Positions 61,535-64,000 of a stretch of 64,000 bases of DNA are shown piece after piece. How positions within the stretch are numbered: position 1 is the stretch's first letter; every line of letters begins with the position of its first letter. This DNA comes from an uncultured Christensenella sp. Lineage in GTDB: Bacteria; Bacillota; Clostridia; Christensenellales; CAG-917. Location of the stretch: contig CAJTQT010000003.1 of NCBI GenBank assembly GCA_910578325.1, forward strand, positions 1 to 64,000, read 5' to 3'. The notes beneath the pieces were generated by a model. That model had not been told where the DNA came from and ran no database searches. It saw only the letters and a list, made by a program, of their open reading frames with translations. The position numbers and the translations under genes were made by a program.

Positions 61535-61605
61535 GCAAATGAATATGCGAAACACCTCTCGTTGTTTACAACGATATTCTGTATTGATAGCAAATATTCA
61601 TTTGC
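61535..61605. repeat. 12-bp inverted repeat with 47-bp interior
   Basis: Perfect arms gcaaatgaatat / atattcatttgc enclose a smaller hairpin. Possible relic of a small mobile element or part of a structured transcript end. Confidence 0.5.
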
Positions 61606-61658
61606 GCGAAGCGACGAGAAAATGCACGCGGCATACTCGTGCTTTTCAAAAAAGAAAA

Positions 61659-61677
61659 GCACGTTATGTCAACGTGC
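61659..61677 (-). terminator. Terminator of tRNA-Pro
   Basis: 7-bp arms gcacgtt / aacgtgc, 5-nt loop, then TTTTCTTTTTT on the minus strand, 10 bp past the tRNA. Confidence 0.85.
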
Positions 61678-61686
61678 ATTTTCGAG

Positions 61687-61763
61687 TGGTCGGAGTGGCG
61701 AGACTTGAACTCGCGGCCTCATGGTCCCGAACCATGCGCGCTACCAAACTGCGCTACACCCCG
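61687..61763 (-). tRNA. tRNA-Pro (anticodon CGG)
   Basis: 77 nt with acceptor CGGGGTG/CACTCCG, encoded CCA, T-loop TTCAAGT and anticodon loop TTCGGGA giving CGG (reads CCG). Confidence 0.95.
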
Positions 61764-61839
61764 ATTAATATTTATTTAGTTTTCTATTAAGAGCGCAGGT
61801 TGTTGCGCCTTGGTGTAGCGAAGCGTCAGCATACAAAAG

Positions 61840-61863
61840 CCAAACTGCGCTACACCCCGATTA
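61840..61863. repeat. Duplicate of the tRNA-Pro 5' end
   Basis: 24 bp identical to 61744-61767, covering the first 20 nt of tRNA-Pro plus 4 flanking bases, 96 bp apart in the same orientation. An inverted GGTGTAGCG copy also lies at 61812-61820. Possible scar of integration at the tRNA. Confidence 0.65.
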
Positions 61864-61961
61864 TTCGGCATCTATCAATTAATGCGACGTTAATTATATT
61901 AGCAACAATCACTAAAATTGTCAAGGATTGAGAATTTGTTTTTACTATTTGTAAAAAGTAT

Positions 61962-61990
61962 TTGCCAAATTTGTTCGATTGTTATATAAT
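61962..61990 (+). promoter_or_regulatory. Promoter of tRNA-Gln
   Basis: TTGCCA (61962-61967), 17-nt spacer, TATAAT (61985-61990), 11 nt before the tRNA. Confidence 0.75.
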
Positions 61991-62001
61991 GCATACAGCG
62001 A

Positions 62002-62075
62002 TGGAGCTTGGTGTAGTGGTAGCACTTGGGCCTCTGACTCCCACTGTGTAGGTTCGATTCCTATAGCTCCTGCCA
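62002..62075 (+). tRNA. tRNA-Gln (anticodon CTG)
   Basis: 74 nt with acceptor (T)GGAGCT/AGCTCC(T), discriminator G, encoded CCA, D-arm GTGT/GCAC, T-loop TTCGATT and anticodon loop CTCTGAC giving CTG (reads CAG). Position 1-72 is a U-U mismatch and 31-39 is C-U, both tolerable in Gln tRNAs. Confidence 0.88.
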
Positions 62076-62078
62076 ACG

Positions 62079-62114
62079 AAAAAATGTGTGCCATACGGTG
62101 CACATTTTTTTATA
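62079..62114 (+). terminator. Terminator of tRNA-Gln
   Basis: Stem aaaaatgtg / cacattttt with T-run, 4 bp past the CCA end. Confidence 0.75.
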
Positions 62115-62430
62115 AAAAATGTGTGACCTATTTGACAACATTTTTTCGTCTCTAACGCACAAATCATTAGACGCTATCAACCTAAGTTGACATTGTAAAC
62201 TCCTGCCTCGTTTCGCTAATTGATTTGCTTGTTTGCGCGCTTCGCGCTTTTATAGTATTTGATAGAGTTGAATTGACAGGTATACCAAAATATAAGTGTT
62301 CAATACGGTGCGCATTTTTTTTGTTAGGAGTCACCGCAAGCGTCCCTGTTTGTGGAGTTATAAAAACGTTTAACTTGTTTCGCAACATTTTTTCGTCTCT
62401 AACACGCAAATCATTTGCCGCTGTAAAAGT
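62091..62430 (+). repeat. Two diverged copies of a ~90-bp tract after tRNA-Gln
   Basis: ATACGGTG(C)xCATTTTTTT occurs at about 62094 and 62302. ACATTTTTTCGTCTCTAAC followed by CGCAAATCATT-like sequence occurs at about 62139 and 62387. The ~450-bp gap between tRNA-Gln and the DUF4097 gene contains nothing else recognisable. Confidence 0.55.
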
Positions 62431-62471
62431 CTATTCCATTTCTAAATCATCTGTTATAATATAAATAATAT

Positions 62472-62497
62472 AAAAAACGCACGTCGCAAGACGTGCG
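62472..62497 (-). terminator. Terminator of the DUF1700/DUF4097 unit
   Basis: 8-bp arms cgcacgtc / gacgtgcg on a GCAA loop with a T6 run on the minus strand, 28 bp past the stop. Confidence 0.85.
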
Positions 62498-62525
62498 CAT
62501 TGTATTTTAGCACATTGTTTAAAAT

Positions 62526-63416
62526 CTATCCTCTTTTGACAATGTTTGCGCTTCCCGAAACATTTTTTTCTACTCTCGCATTCCCCCAATAGGATATATT
62601 CGCTACTCCGCTGGCTTTTACATCCAACAACGTGGCAACGTTAAACTCCGCCTCGACGTCGCCGCTTGCTTCGATATGCACAGTATCGGTTACAAAATCC
62701 TTAGCCCAAATATTACTCAAACCTGACGCATTGACAGTGAGCGCGTCTCCTCTACCCGAAAGGATTATTTCACCTGTTCCCGAAGTATACACGTAAACCT
62801 GCGGACAATCCAGCGTGTCACAGTTCATTTTAACCGCACCAGAAGCATAGACGCGAAGATTATCAGTCTTGCCTGAAAGCCTGAAATTTGCCGCGCCAGA
62901 AATATCGAGATCAATTCTTTTTGACGTTATGCCTTCCGCAACGACGTTAGACGCACCGCTGATTACAAAATCCAGTTTGCCGAATTCCCACGACGGAAGA
63001 ACTATTTCTGACGCGCCGTTGAAACATCCGTCAATATCCAGCGCTACACCGTCGGGAACAGTAATCACTACATCTGTTTGCTGAAATTTGTAAAACAACC
63101 GTCTGAGCCAATTTTTCCAATTCCAACGGCTTTCCTCTATAACAAGTTTTCCGTCCGAAACGCGCACCGAGAAATTTGAAACGTCGCTGTCGAAATATCT
63201 GACCGAACATTTATCGCCGCGCTCGAAAACAACTTTATGCTGATGTTCGAGACGAATATCCAGCGCATCGACTTTGTCTTCGGTCTCGAAAAATTTCTCT
63301 GTATATTCTATCTTATGCATACCTATTTCACTGCTGAAAAATACCGCGCAACCAATGCCCGAAAGCACGATTCCTACCGCAATTATAACAACCATAGCAA
63401 CGATAAACTTTTTCAT
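62526..63416 (-). CDS. DUF4097/DUF2807-type beta-helix membrane-anchored protein
   Basis: 296 aa. One N-terminal membrane helix (about 4-30), then a right-handed beta-helix-like domain made of repeated short strands with the pattern ASGxxNI/ISGAxN (for example SGASNVVAEG, SGAANFRLSG, ASGVANISYWG). Such proteins (YvlB/LiaF relatives) are part of envelope-stress units with PspC, PadR and DUF1700 proteins. It overlaps the upstream DUF1700 gene by 4 bp, so the two are coupled. Function likely envelope sensing or scaffolding; not proven. Confidence 0.8.
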   Translation of the reverse strand: MKKFIVAMVVIIAVGIVLSGIGCAVFFSSEIGMHKIEYTEKFFETEDKVDALDIRLEHQHKVVFERGDKCSVRYFDSDVSNFSVRVSDGKLVIEESRWNWKNWLRRLFYKFQQTDVVITVPDGVALDIDGCFNGASEIVLPSWEFGKLDFVISGASNVVAEGITSKRIDLDISGAANFRLSGKTDNLRVYASGAVKMNCDTLDCPQVYVYTSGTGEIILSGRGDALTVNASGLSNIWAKDFVTDTVHIEASGDVEAEFNVATLLDVKASGVANISYWGNARVEKNVSGSANIVKRG

Positions 63417-64000
63417 TTTGTGCCTCCGTCCGCCGAAATGGCTTTAACAAGTTTCACTGCGCTGCCGAAAATCAAACAACCGCAGGCAAACAACACAAGC
63501 CCGACTCCAAACGCGATAAGCCAGACGCCGACGCTAAACGCTATTGTTGCAAACGCTGAAACAATGACTGCAATACCCGCAACTGCAAGAGCGAATCCAA
63601 CTGCGAAAAACACGATAGCACACAAAATGCAAACAACAATCCGCACTACGCTCATAGCCGGTCTTTCCGACTTCGCCTGAACAGGATTTGCCGACTTTAC
63701 TCCCGCCGTTTGCGCCACGGTTTGCGCAGAGGGACGGCAATAGCCTTGCGATTCAACGTCATAACTCTCGGGCACATAAGTCACGGTGGGCGCGTCCTCT
63801 TTTATTTTGCCATCTCTGCCTTTAAGCGTATCCTCGGACGTACGCGCTTTCTCGTCGTTTTCCCGCACGCTTTGCGCAACGTCTTCGGGGAATCCGAATT
63901 CTTTGATAATATCCTCTTCTTCCGCCCCTTCGTCAAGCCTGTCCTGATACATCTCCTCGTAATAATTGAGCACCGTCCTTTTTTCCGTGACGGTCATACC
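63413..64000 (-). CDS. DUF1700-family membrane protein (5' end beyond the window)
   Basis: At least 194 aa. The part seen begins TEKRTVLNYYEEMYQDRLDEG and continues EEEDIIKEFGFPEDVAQSV, the DUF1700/HAAS helical signature, but the usual first ~15 residues (M..eFl..L...L) are missing. The frame stays open to the edge, so the true start lies beyond 64000; the ATG at 63997 is probably internal. A charged linker leads to a C-terminal hydrophobic region of two to three helices (about 115-185, Ala/Val/Gly-rich). These proteins sit in PadR-regulated envelope units. Confidence 0.8.
   Translation of the reverse strand, partial: GMTVTEKRTVLNYYEEMYQDRLDEGAEEEDIIKEFGFPEDVAQSVRENDEKARTSEDTLKGRDGKIKEDAPTVTYVPESYDVESQGYCRPSAQTVAQTAGVKSANPVQAKSERPAMSVVRIVVCILCAIVFFAVGFALAVAGIAVIVSAFATIAFSVGVWLIAFGVGLVLFACGCLIFGSAVKLVKAISADGGTK

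Larger units (their letters stand above)
61271..61686. other. Intergenic region with inverted repeats
   Basis: No gene is visible. It contains a hairpin terminator at 61457-61474, a perfect 12-bp inverted repeat gcaaatgaatat (61535-61546) / atattcatttgc (61594-61605) around a small cgttg/caacg hairpin, and the tRNA-Pro terminator. Confidence 0.5.

Noticed and set aside
61982..62167. 61-codon minus-strand frame opposite tRNA-Gln
   Set aside because: It is the complement of the tRNA and its terminator.

Overview
The window looks like chromosome from an uncultured low-to-mid GC member of the Clostridia (Bacillota), probably a gut commensal. This rests on content only: PyrR and tandem uracil phosphoribosyltransferases, a glpAB-like flavoprotein set with DUF1667, BspA-type leucine-rich and InlB B-repeat surface proteins, an ECF sigma/anti-sigma pair, a two-gene Ku/ligase NHEJ system, DUF1700/DUF4097 envelope genes and a complete glucuronate-to-KDG pathway. 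Species cannot be fixed from the sequence.

Layout. 0-1.9 kb is AT-rich accessory DNA: a gene cut by the left edge, a divergent tyrosine recombinase and a gene fossil. 2.1-12.5 kb is housekeeping-like: FAD oxidoreductase, DUF1508 membrane protein, short ComEC, glycerol-3-phosphate-type flavoproteins, pyrophosphatase, a structured RNA, a small LRR protein and an M20 peptidase. 12.5-33.9 kb is a strikingly AT-rich island ending at a tRNA-Leu. It holds a broken WYL regulator, five large secreted proteins or lipoproteins, a papain-fold peptidase, an anti-sigma factor, an ECF sigma factor, a second structured RNA and ligase + Ku. 34.2-46.1 kb is an eleven-gene hexuronate/glycoside operon read leftward, with a divergent AraC regulator at 46.2 kb. 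47.2-54 kb holds a PepSY lipoprotein, a P-type ATPase, a GPH-type transporter and small Xre regulators with palindromic operators. 54-55 kb is a gene-free repeat patch. 55-59.5 kb is pyrimidine salvage (two upp, uraA with an attenuator-like leader, pyrR). 59.5-64 kb has a PflX-like radical SAM protein, a DUF5131 protein, tRNA-Pro, tRNA-Gln and an envelope-stress-type DUF4097/DUF1700 pair cut by the right edge.

The two most promising undescribed items are these. (1) A self-contained ECF sigma regulon: an almost invariant 36-nt promoter element occurs three times, before the peptidase/anti-sigma unit and before the two surface-protein transcripts. The products include a lipase-LRR-InlB-polyglycine giant protein and an HExxH lipoprotein. 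(2) Two unlinked ~175-nt RNAs, at 10.28-10.46 kb (+) and 31.71-31.89 kb (-). Each has a near-consensus sigma-A promoter, two long stacked helices, an apical hairpin, a pseudoknot to the 3' tail and an intrinsic terminator. Their shared architecture suggests one RNA class.

A third theme is the sugar-acid operon. It pairs two paralogous Gfo/Idh/MocA oxidoreductases with two TIM-barrel isomerase/epimerase-like proteins next to uxaC-uxuA-uxuB-kdgA-kdgK, which fits oxidation/elimination cleavage of a glycoside or glucuronide feeding into glucuronate catabolism.
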